From NCBI GenBank assembly GCA_038728085.1, contig JAVYUU010000002.1:186001-250000 (forward strand): a stretch of 64,000 nucleotides of DNA, written 5' to 3'. The notes beneath the pieces were generated by a model. That model made no database searches and was not told the DNA's origin. It was given only the letters and a program-made list of their open reading frames with translations. The stretch comes from Candidatus Bathyarchaeia archaeon (lineage in GTDB: Archaea > Thermoproteota > Bathyarchaeia > Bathyarchaeales > Bathycorpusculaceae). The position numbers and the translations under genes were made by a program. Of this stretch, positions 1-9,718 are shown piece by piece. Within the stretch, counting starts at the first letter, position 1. Every line of letters starts with the position of its first letter.

Positions 1-1022
1 CAGCCGTTTACTATAGTCAAAGAGACATAAGGGTGGAGGAGGTTCCAACTCCGAAAATAGGGCGAGACGAAGTTCTGGTGGAGATGAGAGCATGCGGTAT
101 ATGCGGCTCGGACCTAATGGACTGGTACTTGAAAAATCGGGCGCCGCTGGTTCTTGGACACGAGCCAACCGGCGTGATAGTTGAGAAGGGCGATGATGTT
201 GAAGGCTTCGACATTGGCGACAGAGTCTTCGTCCACCATCACGTGGCATGCTTGAAATGCCACTACTGCCAGCGGGGAGACTTCACCCTTTGCGAGCAAT
301 TCCACAGGACAAATATTGTTCCGGGCGGGTTTGCGGAATACTTCAAGGTTCCAGCTCCAAACCTAAAACTGGACACGCTTAAGATTCCGGAAAATCTATC
401 CTTCGAGGAGGCAACCCTCATAGAGCCGGTTGGATGCTGCATAAGAGCATTGAGGAAATGCGGAATCCAGAGCGGCGACACCGTGGCGATCATAGGCGCC
501 GGGGCAACAGGCATAATTCACGTAGCCTTGTCGAAGATTTTCGGCGCCGAAAAGGTTATTGCATGCGATTTTGTTGAGCCTCGCCTTGAATATGCTGAAA
601 GGTTCGGCGCGGACGTGGTGATCAACCCACAAAAAACAAGCCTAACCCGCGTGGTTATGGATGAAACCAGTGGCAGGGGCGTGGACTTGGCTGTTGTAAC
701 CGCGCCAAGCCTAGAAGCCTATAAGGCGGGTGTGGGCATACTCCGAAAGGGTGGAAAACTCTGCGTCTTTGCGCCTACGAGCCCCGGAGAATTTCTGGAG
801 TTAAGCCCGAAAGAGCTCTTCTTCAATGAGTTGCAGATAATACCGTCTTATTCAACCTCGCATATCGAAACGAGGGAATCCCTAGAGTTGATTAAGACTG
901 GAAAGTTGAGGGCTAGAGACTTGATTACACACCGCTTTCCCCTAGAAGAGGCTGCCAAAGCCTTTAAAACAGCCTTAGAGGATAAAAGAAGCCTAAAGGT
1001 TGTCGTGCTTGGTAAGGTGTAG
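1..1022 (+). CDS. Zinc-dependent medium-chain alcohol dehydrogenase (5' partial)
   Basis: A zinc-binding medium-chain dehydrogenase that would oxidise an alcohol or polyol using NAD(P). The reading frame is open to the left edge (codons from position 3 read AVYYSQRDIRVEE), and family members begin with M-K-A just before this, so the true start lies a few bases outside the window; the GTG at 33 is internal. Visible are the catalytic zinc Cys in CGICGSD, the GHEPTG motif, four structural-zinc cysteines in CLKCHYCQRGDFTLC, and the Rossmann motif GAGATG. It lies 3 bases upstream of a second, similar dehydrogenase, so the pair is probably one transcript of paralogues. The substrate cannot be told from sequence; threonine or sorbitol dehydrogenase-like activity is possible. 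Confidence 0.9.
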   Translation, partial: AVYYSQRDIRVEEVPTPKIGRDEVLVEMRACGICGSDLMDWYLKNRAPLVLGHEPTGVIVEKGDDVEGFDIGDRVFVHHHVACLKCHYCQRGDFTLCEQFHRTNIVPGGFAEYFKVPAPNLKLDTLKIPENLSFEEATLIEPVGCCIRALRKCGIQSGDTVAIIGAGATGIIHVALSKIFGAEKVIACDFVEPRLEYAERFGADVVINPQKTSLTRVVMDETSGRGVDLAVVTAPSLEAYKAGVGILRKGGKLCVFAPTSPGEFLELSPKELFFNELQIIPSYSTSHIETRESLELIKTGKLRARDLITHRFPLEEAAKAFKTALEDKRSLKVVVLGKV

Positions 1023-1025
1023 CGG

Positions 1026-2054
1026 ATGAAGGCTGCTATGCTTTATGGGATAAGGGACCTCCGAGTGGAGGATGTTGAGACGCCAAGGGTTGGAGCTGGC
1101 GAAGTTCTTGTTAGGGTTAGAGCCGCTACAACATGCGGCACAGACCTCAAAATTTTCCAGAGAGGCTACGTGGAGCGAGTGATAAAGCTTCCAACAGTTT
1201 TTGGCCATGAATGGGCTGGCGACGTGGTTGGAGTTGGCGAAGGCCTAGATTGGCCAAGAAAAGGCATGCGAGTTCGCGCCGGAAACAGTGCACCGTGCCT
1301 GCGGTGCTTCATGTGCCAGAAGGGCAAGTACAACCTCTGCGAGAACATGACTTGGCTTTGGGGCGCCTACGCCGAATACATAAAGGTTCCAGCCCACATG
1401 GTCCGCGTGAACATGCAGGAAATCCCATCGAATGTATCCTACGAGGAGGCAGCAATCACCGAGCCTCTGGCCTGCGTGCTCCACGGAATTGAGGAAGTTG
1501 GGGTTGGGCTGGGCGACTCGATAGCGATAATAGGCGCAGGCCCTATAGGGCTTCTTCATCTCTTGACAGCCAAGAAAGTGGGAGCTGAAAAAGTTATCAT
1601 AGTGGATCTTGTGGAGGAAAGGTTAAACTTCGCTAAAAAACTCGGAGCTGATGAAACAGTAAACGCTGCAAGGGAAAATGTAGAAGAGAGAATTAAACAA
1701 TTAACCAATGGATATGGAGCGGACATAGTTATCGAAGCCATAGGCAGACCGGAAACGTGGGAACAAGCCATAAAACTTGTGCGGAAAGGTGGAAAGGTCC
1801 TAGAGTTCGGCGGCTGCCCGCCCGGAACAGAGGTACGGGTCAACACGGAGCTTCTACATTATGGAGAAGTCACGGTTATGGGAACTTTCCATGCAACGCC
1901 CTTGCATTTCAGGAAAGCTCTAAACCTTATAGCTTCAAGAACCATAAACGTGGCGCCCCTAATCACGCGGAAGATGCCCCTAGAGAGGATTAAGGAAGCT
2001 TTTGAAATCCTTGCAACTTCAAAGAGTGAAATCAAGATAGCTATACAACCTTAA
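1026..2054 (+). CDS. Zinc-dependent medium-chain alcohol dehydrogenase
   Basis: Full-length (342 aa) second member of the tandem dehydrogenase pair. The start ATG is 3 bases after the preceding stop. Seen directly: catalytic zinc motif TCGTDLK near residue 37, GHEWAG near 60, a structural zinc lobe with CLRCFMCQKGKYNLC, and the nucleotide-binding GAGPIG near residue 170 followed by an acidic residue (VDLVEERL), which suggests NAD rather than NADP. The family includes threonine, sorbitol, glucose and butanediol dehydrogenases. The two copies differ enough to have different substrates. Substrate is not inferable. Confidence 0.88.
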   Translation: MKAAMLYGIRDLRVEDVETPRVGAGEVLVRVRAATTCGTDLKIFQRGYVERVIKLPTVFGHEWAGDVVGVGEGLDWPRKGMRVRAGNSAPCLRCFMCQKGKYNLCENMTWLWGAYAEYIKVPAHMVRVNMQEIPSNVSYEEAAITEPLACVLHGIEEVGVGLGDSIAIIGAGPIGLLHLLTAKKVGAEKVIIVDLVEERLNFAKKLGADETVNAARENVEERIKQLTNGYGADIVIEAIGRPETWEQAIKLVRKGGKVLEFGGCPPGTEVRVNTELLHYGEVTVMGTFHATPLHFRKALNLIASRTINVAPLITRKMPLERIKEAFEILATSKSEIKIAIQP

Positions 2055-2074
2055 ACATGGCTGGGCATAGGTTT

Positions 2075-2704
2075 TCACCAGAAAGGCTGTATGTAGTCTC
2101 TAACCCTAAATTTGACGCCCAGCCTTTTCGCAATCTCCTCTGCAGCTTGGATGTCAACTTCTGGAATCCGTACAACGGTCACCTCCACGTCCAAAAGTTT
2201 CTTGGCTTTTTCAATGAACTCCAAAATGCTTTCGAAGGCGTTCTCGAACTTCGGCCTGCAAACTTGGTTGTATGTTTCCTTGTTGTGGGCGTTTAGGCTT
2301 ACACTTACCTTGTCCACGCCAGCCATTTTCAACTCCTCGACGACGTTTCGCCCCCTGTTGATGAGTAAGCCTTGCCCGTTGGTGTCAACCCTTAACTTCA
2401 CGATTTTTCCATAATGCCTTTTTACCCATTTGCTGACCTCTAACACGCAGTCCAGCCTTTCCATGGGCTCGCCGAACCCGCAGAAAACGATTTCCCGCCA
2501 ATTCCTCTTGTTTATGACATTTTCAAGTTCGGCAATTACCTCGGCGTTGGATGGCTCTTTTTCAAGTTTTAGGTTGAAGCCTCCAACACCCCTCGAGAAG
2601 TTTTTTAGGCAAAAGTAGCAGTTGTTTGGGCATCGGTTAGTTATGTTTAGGTAGAGGTTTTCTCCAAGCCAGTATATCACGCTGGATTGTCCCTTGAAAG
2701 CCAT
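2075..2704 (-). CDS. Radical SAM protein, TatD-associated type
   Basis: A short (209 aa) radical SAM protein. The cluster motif CPNNCYFC (C-x3-C-x2-C) is near residue 24, followed by GFGEP (the GGE-type SAM-binding strand) and a half-barrel pattern including VDTNGQG and VSLNAHN. The sequence resembles the small radical SAM family often encoded beside TatD nucleases. No TatD gene adjoins it here. It converges on the dehydrogenase pair and diverges from CTP synthase. The reaction is unknown; the assignment rests on recalled family resemblance plus the visible motif. Confidence 0.75.
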   Translation of the reverse strand: MAFKGQSSVIYWLGENLYLNITNRCPNNCYFCLKNFSRGVGGFNLKLEKEPSNAEVIAELENVINKRNWREIVFCGFGEPMERLDCVLEVSKWVKRHYGKIVKLRVDTNGQGLLINRGRNVVEELKMAGVDKVSVSLNAHNKETYNQVCRPKFENAFESILEFIEKAKKLLDVEVTVVRIPEVDIQAAEEIAKRLGVKFRVRDYIQPFW

Positions 2705-2845
2705 CCGCCAACCAGCCAGATGTCAAGGTTCAAGTAAACATTGGGCAGCCTTGAAATTTAGCCTTTGGTTTATATGCCTTTACATGCTAGAATAAGCTTA
2801 AATGCTGAAAAGCTTCTAGGTTCTGTTATTTACGGGGGAAGCCGT

Positions 2846-4471
2846 TTGACGAAGTATATTTTCGTCACGGGCGGCGTTTTAAGCTCCGTAGGCAAGGGCA
2901 TCGTAACATCCTCTATTGGAAAGATGCTTCAGGCTAGAGGCTTCAAGGTTACAGCTATAAAAATTGATCCGTATGTGAATGTTGATGCTGGAACAATGAA
3001 CCCCTACATGCACGGCGAGGTTTATGTGACGGAGGATGGAGGGGAAACGGATCTTGACCTCGGCTGGTATGAACGTTTCCTCGACTTGAATTTGAAAAGG
3101 GAAAACAACATCACAACAGGGCTGGTTTACAAGGCTGTCATCGAGAAGGAGCGGCGTGGAGACTTTTTGGGGAGATGCGTCCAAATTGTTCCCCACATAA
3201 CAAATGAGATTAAGAGCCGCATAAAGGGGATGGCGGCAGACTCAGACGTTGACGTTGTCTTAACCGAGGTTGGCGGAACCGTCGGCGACATTGAAGGACT
3301 ACCGTTTCTTGAGGCTATCAGGCAAATGCGCTTGGAAGAGGGATACGAGAACACTTTGTATGTGCATGTAGCCCTTGTCCCAATATTGGATGTCACAAAG
3401 GAAATGAAGACGAAGCCCCTTCAGCACAGCGTGAACGAGCTTCGCCGTATAGGCATTCAGCCAGACATAATCGTTGCCCGATGCTCGCAAATGATAGACT
3501 CGGAGGCATTGAGAAAAATAGCCCTATTCGGCACAATACCTGAAAACGCAGTTTTCTGCTCCTACAATGTTGAATCCATTTATCAGGTTCCGCTCATCCT
3601 CGACGAGCAGGGAATGGGCGACTTCATATGTAGAAGGCTTAAACTTCCGGAGCGCAGACCGGACTATGCTGACTGGAAAAAGTTTGTTGAAGCCATACTT
3701 AACCCGGAACATGAAGTCAAAATAGCGCTTGTCGGCAAGTACGCTGGCTTAGTGGACAGCTACGTAAGCATGAACGAGGCGCTGCGGCATGCTGGGGCAG
3801 CATGCAGAACAAGAGTTCACATTCACTATATTGAGGCTGAAACCTTCGAGAAAAACCCGGAAAAAATTGGAATGCTAGGGGTTTTTGATGGGATTTTCGT
3901 CCCCTATGGTTTTGGTTCAAGAGGGGCTGAAGGAAAAATTGCAGCCATAAAGTTTGCAAGAGAAAATAACATACCCTTTCTTGGAATATGCTTCGGCTTT
4001 CAGTTGGCTGTTGTAGAATACGCCCGCAACGTATGCGGTTTAGAGGGGGCGAACAGCACCGAAATCAACCCCAACACGCCACATCCAGTTATCGACCTAA
4101 TGCCAGAGCAAAGGGGCATAGAACTAAAAGGAGCTACAATGCGATTAGGCGCCCACAAGATAGTCATAAAACCGGGCACTCTGGCCCATAGGCTCTACGG
4201 AAGCGAAGAAATCCTCGAACGCCACCGTCATAGATTCGAGGTGAACATGGAATATGTGGAAAAACTTGAGAGGGAGGGCTTGGTGTTTTCGGGTAGAAGC
4301 CCCGACGGCAGAAGGATGGAAATCTTGGAGTTGCCAGGCCACTACTTCTTTTTTGCATCCCAGTTCCATGGCGAATTCAAAAGCCGACCTGGAAGGCCTG
4401 ATCCGGAATACTATGGCTTTGTTAAGGCCTGTCTAGACCGCAAGCTTGGGAAGCCCAAGCCGGAATTTTAA
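2846..4471 (+). CDS. pyrG: CTP synthase
   Basis: Makes CTP from UTP, ATP and glutamine. The N-terminal synthetase domain starts TKYIFVTGG with the P-loop-like SSVGKG; the C-terminal class I glutamine amidotransferase has nucleophile Cys in GICFGFQ and the His/Glu pair in [10 protein letters not shown]. The open frame reaches back to 2765, but family members begin at M-T-K-Y, so I place the start at the TTG at 2846, which has a purine-rich GGGGGAAG just upstream; this gives 541 aa, the usual length. The product also feeds the CTP-dependent riboflavin kinase encoded in this window. Confidence 0.95.
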   Translation: MTKYIFVTGGVLSSVGKGIVTSSIGKMLQARGFKVTAIKIDPYVNVDAGTMNPYMHGEVYVTEDGGETDLDLGWYERFLDLNLKRENNITTGLVYKAVIEKERRGDFLGRCVQIVPHITNEIKSRIKGMAADSDVDVVLTEVGGTVGDIEGLPFLEAIRQMRLEEGYENTLYVHVALVPILDVTKEMKTKPLQHSVNELRRIGIQPDIIVARCSQMIDSEALRKIALFGTIPENAVFCSYNVESIYQVPLILDEQGMGDFICRRLKLPERRPDYADWKKFVEAILNPEHEVKIALVGKYAGLVDSYVSMNEALRHAGAACRTRVHIHYIEAETFEKNPEKIGMLGVFDGIFVPYGFGSRGAEGKIAAIKFARENNIPFLGICFGFQLAVVEYARNVCGLEGANSTEINPNTPHPVIDLMPEQRGIELKGATMRLGAHKIVIKPGTLAHRLYGSEEILERHRHRFEVNMEYVEKLEREGLVFSGRSPDGRRMEILELPGHYFFFASQFHGEFKSRPGRPDPEYYGFVKACLDRKLGKPKPEF

Positions 4472-4473
4472 CA

Positions 4474-5040
4474 TCACAAGCCTATCCCAGCGGCTATTTC
4501 CTTCAGTGCATTTAAGGCTATTTCAAAAAACTTCTCCCGTGGGATGCCTATTTCCTCGCATAGGAGAATTCGATCCCTCTCCGCGCCCCTTGCAAAATCC
4601 TTGTCCTTGAACTTTTTGGCCACTGTTTCCACCTTCACTTCTGCCAGTTTCTTTGATGGCATGACAAGGGCGCATGCCACCAGCAAGCCTGAAATGGCGT
4701 CGCTGGCGATCAACGCCTTTTCCATTCTGCTTTTCGGTTCAACACCCGTATGTTTGAAGTTGTGAGCCTTTATAGCCCTCAAAAGTTCTTCTGGTAGTGC
4801 CTCCTTAAGAATTTGCTCGGCTACTAGGCTATGTTTTTCCGGCGTAGCCTCGGTCTCCTCGTAGTCAATGTCGTGGATTAAGCCCACCAAACCCCACCTC
4901 TCCTCGTCCTCCCCGAAGTGTCTCGCTAAACCCCGCATTATGGCTTCGACGGCAAGCATGTGATAGAAAATATTCCTCTTCGAAACATGCCTCTTGACGA
5001 GGGCTAGGGCTTCTTCTCTAGTCAGCATGGGCGACGCCAT
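4474..5040 (-). CDS. HD-domain metal-dependent phosphohydrolase
   Basis: A 188-aa HD-superfamily protein. The metal ligands are visible as H near residue 27 (FYHMLAVE), HDID near 55 and H/D residues in KAHNF and SDAIS. Proteins of this type hydrolyse phosphomonoesters or phosphodiesters of nucleotides. Its stop lies 3 bases from the convergent pyrG stop, so the two share a terminator region. Substrate unknown. Confidence 0.75.
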   Translation of the reverse strand: MASPMLTREEALALVKRHVSKRNIFYHMLAVEAIMRGLARHFGEDEERWGLVGLIHDIDYEETEATPEKHSLVAEQILKEALPEELLRAIKAHNFKHTGVEPKSRMEKALIASDAISGLLVACALVMPSKKLAEVKVETVAKKFKDKDFARGAERDRILLCEEIGIPREKFFEIALNALKEIAAGIGL

Positions 5041-5165
5041 AAGCCTTTTTCATTAGGGCTTAACCATTTAAGCCTTTTCGAATCGGATACGTTGAAGAGA
5101 GTGGAAACGGGTAAAACATATAACCGGCCGGAGGACTTTCTGGGTCAATATAGGATGCAGTGGGC

Positions 5166-6242
5166 ATGGTTTCCACTAAGCCTACGATAACATGGAAAAC
5201 CGTGATCCTGCCATTAATAGGCATAATTGCCTTTCTCGTATACCTATACCTTTTCCAAGTGGACATACCGGAAATTATTGCAACCATTCAAGCTGCTGAC
5301 GCCTTGATTTACTCTATAGCAGCCCTGCTGATTTTTGTTGACACCCTCCTTTATGCCATGGCATGGCGCACCCTTCTGACTCATTTGTCCGTGAAACTTT
5401 CAGTTTTGAGGTCTTACCTATACGTTTGGTATGGAACATTCATGGACCTGATTATTCCAGCCGAATCTATAAGCGGGGAGATTTCAAGAGCCTATCTGAT
5501 TATGAGGGAACAGGGCAACGATGTAGGCGGTAAAGTGGTGGCCTCCCTAGTGGCTCACAGGCTTATAAGCATGAGTGTTGGCTTAACAACCCTCGTGGTC
5601 GGTGTTGGCCTCCTCCTAGCAGAGGCAGGCTTGGACAGTCTTGTTTTCAATTTAAGTCTATTCTTAGCCGGGATAACAGCGTTTTTCCTAGCCTTAATCC
5701 TACTGTTATGCGTCAAAAAGGAATGGACCCTGAAGGTGATCCATCAAATTCTAGGGTTTGCCGAACGTGTAAGCAGGGGACGATGGAAACTTGAAAAGTT
5801 TAAAGAGGACGTTGCCAAAGCTGCTGAGATGTTCCACGACTCTATGAAGGAGTTTAGGCATTCCCCAAGAATTATAGCGGCATCCACCCTCCTGTCCAGC
5901 CTCTCATGGCTTTTTTGTCTAGCCATTTCGTACATGGTTTTCTTGGCCATAAAGTTTCCAGCGGGTTTCCGCTTGTGGAGCATAATTCTCGTAACTCAGT
6001 CTATAGTGAATGCTGTGAGGTCCATTCCGGTGGGTGTCCCCTTCGAGGTTGGCTTGCCAGAAATAACCATGACTACGCTATACGCTGTTCTAGGGGTGCC
6101 CTTGCAGGTGAGTGCAACCGTAACGATATTGACGAGGCTTTTAACAGTGTGGCTGCGGTTTTTTGTCGGCTTTATCGTCCAGCAGTGGGTTGAAGTTCAA
6201 GCCGTGAAGGCTTCTCTGAAAAATGTTGAGGGGAAAGGCTAA
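5166..6242 (+). CDS. Lysylphosphatidylglycerol synthase TM-region/flippase-like membrane protein
   Basis: An integral membrane protein (about 358 aa) with about eight hydrophobic helices, in the UPF0104/AglD C-terminal/MprF-flippase-like family; such proteins are thought to flip or handle polar lipids or dolichol-linked sugars. Family features seen are the early W-x-T-L-L segment, the PAESISGEISRAYL motif near residue 100, and GVPFEVGLPE in the late part. Start taken as ATG 5166; GTG 5160 is an in-frame alternative. It precedes an acetyltransferase by about 30 bases. The substrate is an inference only. Confidence 0.72.
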   Translation: MVSTKPTITWKTVILPLIGIIAFLVYLYLFQVDIPEIIATIQAADALIYSIAALLIFVDTLLYAMAWRTLLTHLSVKLSVLRSYLYVWYGTFMDLIIPAESISGEISRAYLIMREQGNDVGGKVVASLVAHRLISMSVGLTTLVVGVGLLLAEAGLDSLVFNLSLFLAGITAFFLALILLLCVKKEWTLKVIHQILGFAERVSRGRWKLEKFKEDVAKAAEMFHDSMKEFRHSPRIIAASTLLSSLSWLFCLAISYMVFLAIKFPAGFRLWSIILVTQSIVNAVRSIPVGVPFEVGLPEITMTTLYAVLGVPLQVSATVTILTRLLTVWLRFFVGFIVQQWVEVQAVKASLKNVEGKG

Positions 6243-6276
6243 ATTTTCGCAGTAGGACACTTGAAGATTGGGGTTT

Positions 6277-6729
6277 ATGCCAATAACAATAGAAGACGCT
6301 TCAATCAAACATTTGGATAGGCTTTACGAGATTGAAATGGAGTGCTTTAAGAAGGAGGCTTTCACAAGGCAGCAAATAGCCCGGCTGCTTCAAAACAGCA
6401 ACTCCATAAGCCTAGTTGCGAAGGAAAATGGAAACATAATAGGGTTTATTATAGGCGCATTATCCATGGAAAACGGGAACCTCGTCGGACACATTTTAAC
6501 CATAGATGTTGCTCCAAGCCACCGTCGAAAGGGGGTTGGGATAAGGCTTCTCCAAGAGATTGAAAAGATCTTTAAGAGTAGACAAGTGAAAATTTGCCGC
6601 CTTGAAGCCAGGGAAGACAACATAGCCGCCCTGAACCTATACCAAAAACTTGGGTACAAAAGGGTTGGCAAATTGAAATATTACTATGGGAATGCTCACG
6701 GGATTCTTCTCGAGAAAACCTTACTATAG
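6277..6729 (+). CDS. GNAT-family N-acetyltransferase, RimI-like
   Basis: A 150-aa GNAT acetyltransferase that would transfer acetyl from acetyl-CoA to an N-terminal amine. Strand-4 motif LTIDVAPSHRRKGVG carries the RxxGxG acetyl-CoA loop, followed by LEARxDNxxALxLYxKLGYK, the RimI/Naa10-type signature. Start ATG 6277 preferred over TTG 6268. Ends by overlapping the convergent PPC-domain gene by 6 bases. Probably an N-terminal acetyltransferase of ribosomal or other proteins. Confidence 0.82.
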   Translation: MPITIEDASIKHLDRLYEIEMECFKKEAFTRQQIARLLQNSNSISLVAKENGNIIGFIIGALSMENGNLVGHILTIDVAPSHRRKGVGIRLLQEIEKIFKSRQVKICRLEAREDNIAALNLYQKLGYKRVGKLKYYYGNAHGILLEKTLL

Positions 6730-7152
6730 GTCGAGAAGCCTAAGCCTTGTTTTCTCGTCGAAAAACCTTTTCAAGTTCACGTCTAAAGCCTCGATTATTG
6801 CGAGTTCCGCTGTGGCGCCAACGAGGGAACCTTGCATCAAATGGCCGCCGAAGGCTTCGCCCTTCTCGTTTGTGGCAACTATATGCGCATGGATCACCAT
6901 CTCGCCCTTCTCGTCAAGGGCTATGTTTCCGATGCACGAGACTATTTCTAGGGGACCATCCAAGCGGATTACTTTGTACTCGCCCTCCCTATAGTAGCCC
7001 AGCGTCGCTCTTTCCAGGCTTCCGATAGCGAAAAGCAATCCAGCCCTAACTCCGCTTTTCTCGGCTCTTTCTTTGATCGCTTCAATCAAGTCTTCACCAG
7101 TACCTAGTCTATAGAAGATTATCCGCCCAACCCTGCCCTCAACCATTTTCAA
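6724..7152 (-). CDS. PPC/DUF296 domain protein
   Basis: A single-domain (142 aa) PPC (DUF296) protein, the domain found next to AT-hooks in plants and alone in prokaryotes. Seen: EDLIEAIKE at the start, then HAHIVA and FGGHLMQG with the conserved histidines (HxH and GGH) that bind a metal in solved prokaryotic members, and a GATAEL motif. Role in prokaryotes is unsettled: DNA binding or a small metal-dependent activity. Transcribed toward the acetyltransferase. Confidence 0.8.
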   Translation of the reverse strand: MKMVEGRVGRIIFYRLGTGEDLIEAIKERAEKSGVRAGLLFAIGSLERATLGYYREGEYKVIRLDGPLEIVSCIGNIALDEKGEMVIHAHIVATNEKGEAFGGHLMQGSLVGATAELAIIEALDVNLKRFFDEKTRLRLLDL

Positions 7153-7250
7153 TCACCGGATTTAGTTTTAACTTTTGTTCATTGTATTTTAAGCTTCTGA
7201 AAGGATTGCAAAACGTAAACTCTAAATGCTGCCGGACATAAAATATAATT

Positions 7251-7517
7251 GTGGTTGGTTTGAAGAGGAAGAATGAAAAGCACAGGTTTGGAAAAGCTAT
7301 AATAGTTCTTTTGAGGAACACCACATGGCGTTGTGGAAAACTTGAACGTTTGATAGTTGAGCATCTTCTCCGTAGGAAAAGTGTTGGGTTTAGGTCTGAA
7401 ATCTCCCTGAATGAGATGCTGCAAAGCTTTAACGTGACGGGGAAGAAAAGGAACGAGTTTTTGGATGCGTTGAAGAGGTTGGAGAGAAGAAATATCGTGA
7501 GAATTCTGAGGTTATAG
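7251..7517 (+). CDS. Small basic protein, possible winged helix
   Basis: An 88-aa, lysine/arginine-rich protein from GTG 7251 (TTG 7260 possible). The C-terminal half (LNEMLQSFNVTGKKRNEFLDALKRLERRNIVRIL) looks like a helix-turn-helix with a recognition helix, fitting a small DNA-binding protein. No family recognised. It stands alone between two minus-strand genes. Confidence 0.5.
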   Translation: MVGLKRKNEKHRFGKAIIVLLRNTTWRCGKLERLIVEHLLRRKSVGFRSEISLNEMLQSFNVTGKKRNEFLDALKRLERRNIVRILRL

Positions 7518-7534
7518 GTTAGCTGATTCCGCCA

Positions 7535-7987
7535 TTACTTTTCTAGAAGTCCCTTTGCCTCTTCAATCCATTTCTTGGTGATTTTTGGCGAAATCTTGAG
7601 TTTGGAGGCTAATTCCTCCGCGGAGGCTTTTGCCAGATCCTCAAGACTTATTATGCCTAAGGCTTTGAGTTGCTCAGCCCTCTTAGCGCCTATACCCTTC
7701 ACGTCTGTTAGGTCCAGCGTTTTTGTTGGAGCTGCTTCTATGGGCTTCTCCTGGGCCGTTATGGTGGTTGTTGGTGGAGTTGCAAGCATCGCGGTTGGAG
7801 ATGTTTCAAGGGTTGTGGTTTTCGCTGTTTTTGGTCTTTGGGTGTACCCCATTCCCGCGAAGAAAAGCCCTAGAACAGCCGTTGTGATTATCCAGAGCTC
7901 CCGATATTCCACGCTGTGGAGACAGACTATTCCAGTTATTATAAAGAATATTATTGCAACCGTGTATAAGGCATAGTCTGATCGCAT
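7535..7987 (-). CDS. Membrane-anchored helix-hairpin-helix protein
   Basis: A 150-aa protein with two N-terminal transmembrane helices (about residues 7-23 and 30-46), a Thr/Pro-rich linker (about 50-90), then a helix-hairpin-helix pair (LTDVKGIGAKRAEQLKALGI then SLEDLAKAS and a second turn). This HhH layout is typical of DNA-binding or protein-protein modules; attached to a membrane anchor it could tether DNA or a partner to the membrane. Function not known. Confidence 0.6.
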   Translation of the reverse strand: MRSDYALYTVAIIFFIITGIVCLHSVEYRELWIITTAVLGLFFAGMGYTQRPKTAKTTTLETSPTAMLATPPTTTITAQEKPIEAAPTKTLDLTDVKGIGAKRAEQLKALGIISLEDLAKASAEELASKLKISPKITKKWIEEAKGLLEK

Positions 7988-8065
7988 TCCACCTTCTCCC
8001 TAGCCACCTAGATTTTTGCGAAATTGCTTAAATAATTTTTGCAAAGTTGTAAAAAGATGGGTGTT

Positions 8066-9460
8066 CTAGGTTTTATAGGATTTGAGAAGCTCTTCTTCCG
8101 AGGGCGGCTGCCTTATTAATCCCGCCTTCATTAGAGCTTCTAGGCTTTCTCTGGCATTCTTGATTATTGCAACAGCCCTTTCGTAGAGTTCTTGCCTACT
8201 GAGTTTTATTCTGGCTACTCCTTGTTCAATGGATTTGAGGGCGCATGCCACGGCTTCCCGTGGGAAAACCTCCCACTCCTCCATTCGTGGCAGAATGTCA
8301 TCTTCATGTATGCCCCTCTCCTCGGCGAATTTAGCCAATTCCTCTGCGGCTGCAATGCACATGTCATCCGTAACTGTTTTCGCCCTCACGTCTAGTACGC
8401 CCCTGAAGATTGCTGGAAAACCTAAGCTGTTGTTGACTTGGTTTGGGAAGTCGCTTCTTCCGGTGGCCACTATGCGGGCTCCAGCCTCTTTAGCCTCCCA
8501 AGGCCAGATTTCGGGTATTGGGTTTGCACAGGCAAAGACTATGGCGTTGTCAGCCATGGAGGCCACCCACCCCTTCTTTATTGTGCCCGGTCCGGGTTTA
8601 GATGCGGCGACAACGGCGTCCACGCCCTTGAAGGCTTTGGATATGTCGCCTGTTCTGCCCTCTGCGTTTGTTATTTGGGCTAGCTCGTATTTCCATGGGT
8701 CTGCCTCCTTTGAGAGGTCTTCCCTTCCAGCGTGGATTATGCCTTTAGTGTCAACCATTATGATGTTTCCGGGCTTTACCCCCCATCTTATTAGGACGTA
8801 GGCTGTTCGAATGTTGGCTGCTCCGGCGCCTATAAGGGTTATTAGGCTTTCCTTCGGGTTTTTGCCAACTATTTTGAAGGCGTTTATTAAGCCCGCCAAT
8901 ATGACGGTGGCTGTTCCCTGTTGGTCATCATGCCAAACAGGTATCTGCAGTCTTTTACGGGCCTCTTCCAAAACGTAGAAGCACTTCGGCTTTTCAATGT
9001 CCTCGAGGTTTATTCCGCCGAAGGATGGTTCTAGAAGCTCGCATGCCCTAACAATTTCGTCTGGATCCTTAGTTTTTAGGCATATTGGAAAGGCGTCAAC
9101 GCCGCCGAGATACTTGAAGAGGAGGGCTTTCCCCTCCATAACGGGCATGGCGGCTTCTGGACCTATGTCGCCTAAACCTAGAACTCGGGTTCCATCTGAA
9201 ACAACCGCCACATAGTTCCAACGGTTTGTTAACTCGAAAACTTTTTCCGGGTTTGCCTGTATTTCCCGGCATGGAGCTGCAACGCCGGGCGTATACCATA
9301 TGGCGAAGTCCTCATAGCTTCTTATTGCGCATTTTGGCATAACTTGAACCTTACCCTCATAGAACTTGTGCATGGGCGGGGCAAGTTGGGACGGTTTTTT
9401 CGCTTTGGCGAGAAGCTCTTCAACCGTTGGTTTTCTCTCCTCTTTTCCAGTTGAACACAT
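8066..9460 (-). CDS. Malate dehydrogenase (oxaloacetate-decarboxylating), malic enzyme
   Basis: Converts malate to pyruvate and CO2 with reduction of NAD(P). The 464-aa length matches short prokaryotic malic enzymes without a phosphotransacetylase tail. Motifs: YTPGVAAPC near residue 57, VVSDGTRVLGLGDIG, the metal-binding CLEDIEKP-like stretch (INLEDIEKP), WHDDQQGTA, and Rossmann GAGAANIR. It would supply pyruvate and reducing power in a fermentative metabolism. Confidence 0.93.
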   Translation of the reverse strand: MCSTGKEERKPTVEELLAKAKKPSQLAPPMHKFYEGKVQVMPKCAIRSYEDFAIWYTPGVAAPCREIQANPEKVFELTNRWNYVAVVSDGTRVLGLGDIGPEAAMPVMEGKALLFKYLGGVDAFPICLKTKDPDEIVRACELLEPSFGGINLEDIEKPKCFYVLEEARKRLQIPVWHDDQQGTATVILAGLINAFKIVGKNPKESLITLIGAGAANIRTAYVLIRWGVKPGNIIMVDTKGIIHAGREDLSKEADPWKYELAQITNAEGRTGDISKAFKGVDAVVAASKPGPGTIKKGWVASMADNAIVFACANPIPEIWPWEAKEAGARIVATGRSDFPNQVNNSLGFPAIFRGVLDVRAKTVTDDMCIAAAEELAKFAEERGIHEDDILPRMEEWEVFPREAVACALKSIEQGVARIKLSRQELYERAVAIIKNARESLEALMKAGLIRQPPSEEELLKSYKT

Positions 9461-9718
9461 ACGATTTTACTCCTCCATTCACTTTGGAGATTTGTTGTCT
9501 CGCATACTAGAGCTTTAAGGGTTGCGGTGAGCAGCAGCAAAAGAGTTCAAACCACTCTTGTTTTAAATTCCGAGTTAAATTCTGAATAACAGACTTCAAA
9601 AATCAGTATTCGCCCTTCACAAGCCATTTTAAAGAGCCTTTTCGGTATTAACGAGTGAAAACAGCATGCAAACTCTGAAACCGAAAACCGCTTTAACGCC
9701 GTCCAAAAGGGTGTCAAA
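9461..9718. other. Intergenic region with divergent promoters
   Basis: A 258-base AT-rich spacer between divergently transcribed genes. AT-rich patches are present upstream of both genes, but I see no convincing ORF, RNA gene or repeat. Confidence 0.4.

Noticed and set aside
8229-8801. 190-codon plus-strand frame
   Set aside because: It lies antisense to malic enzyme, whose motifs are clear; it is a shadow of codon bias.
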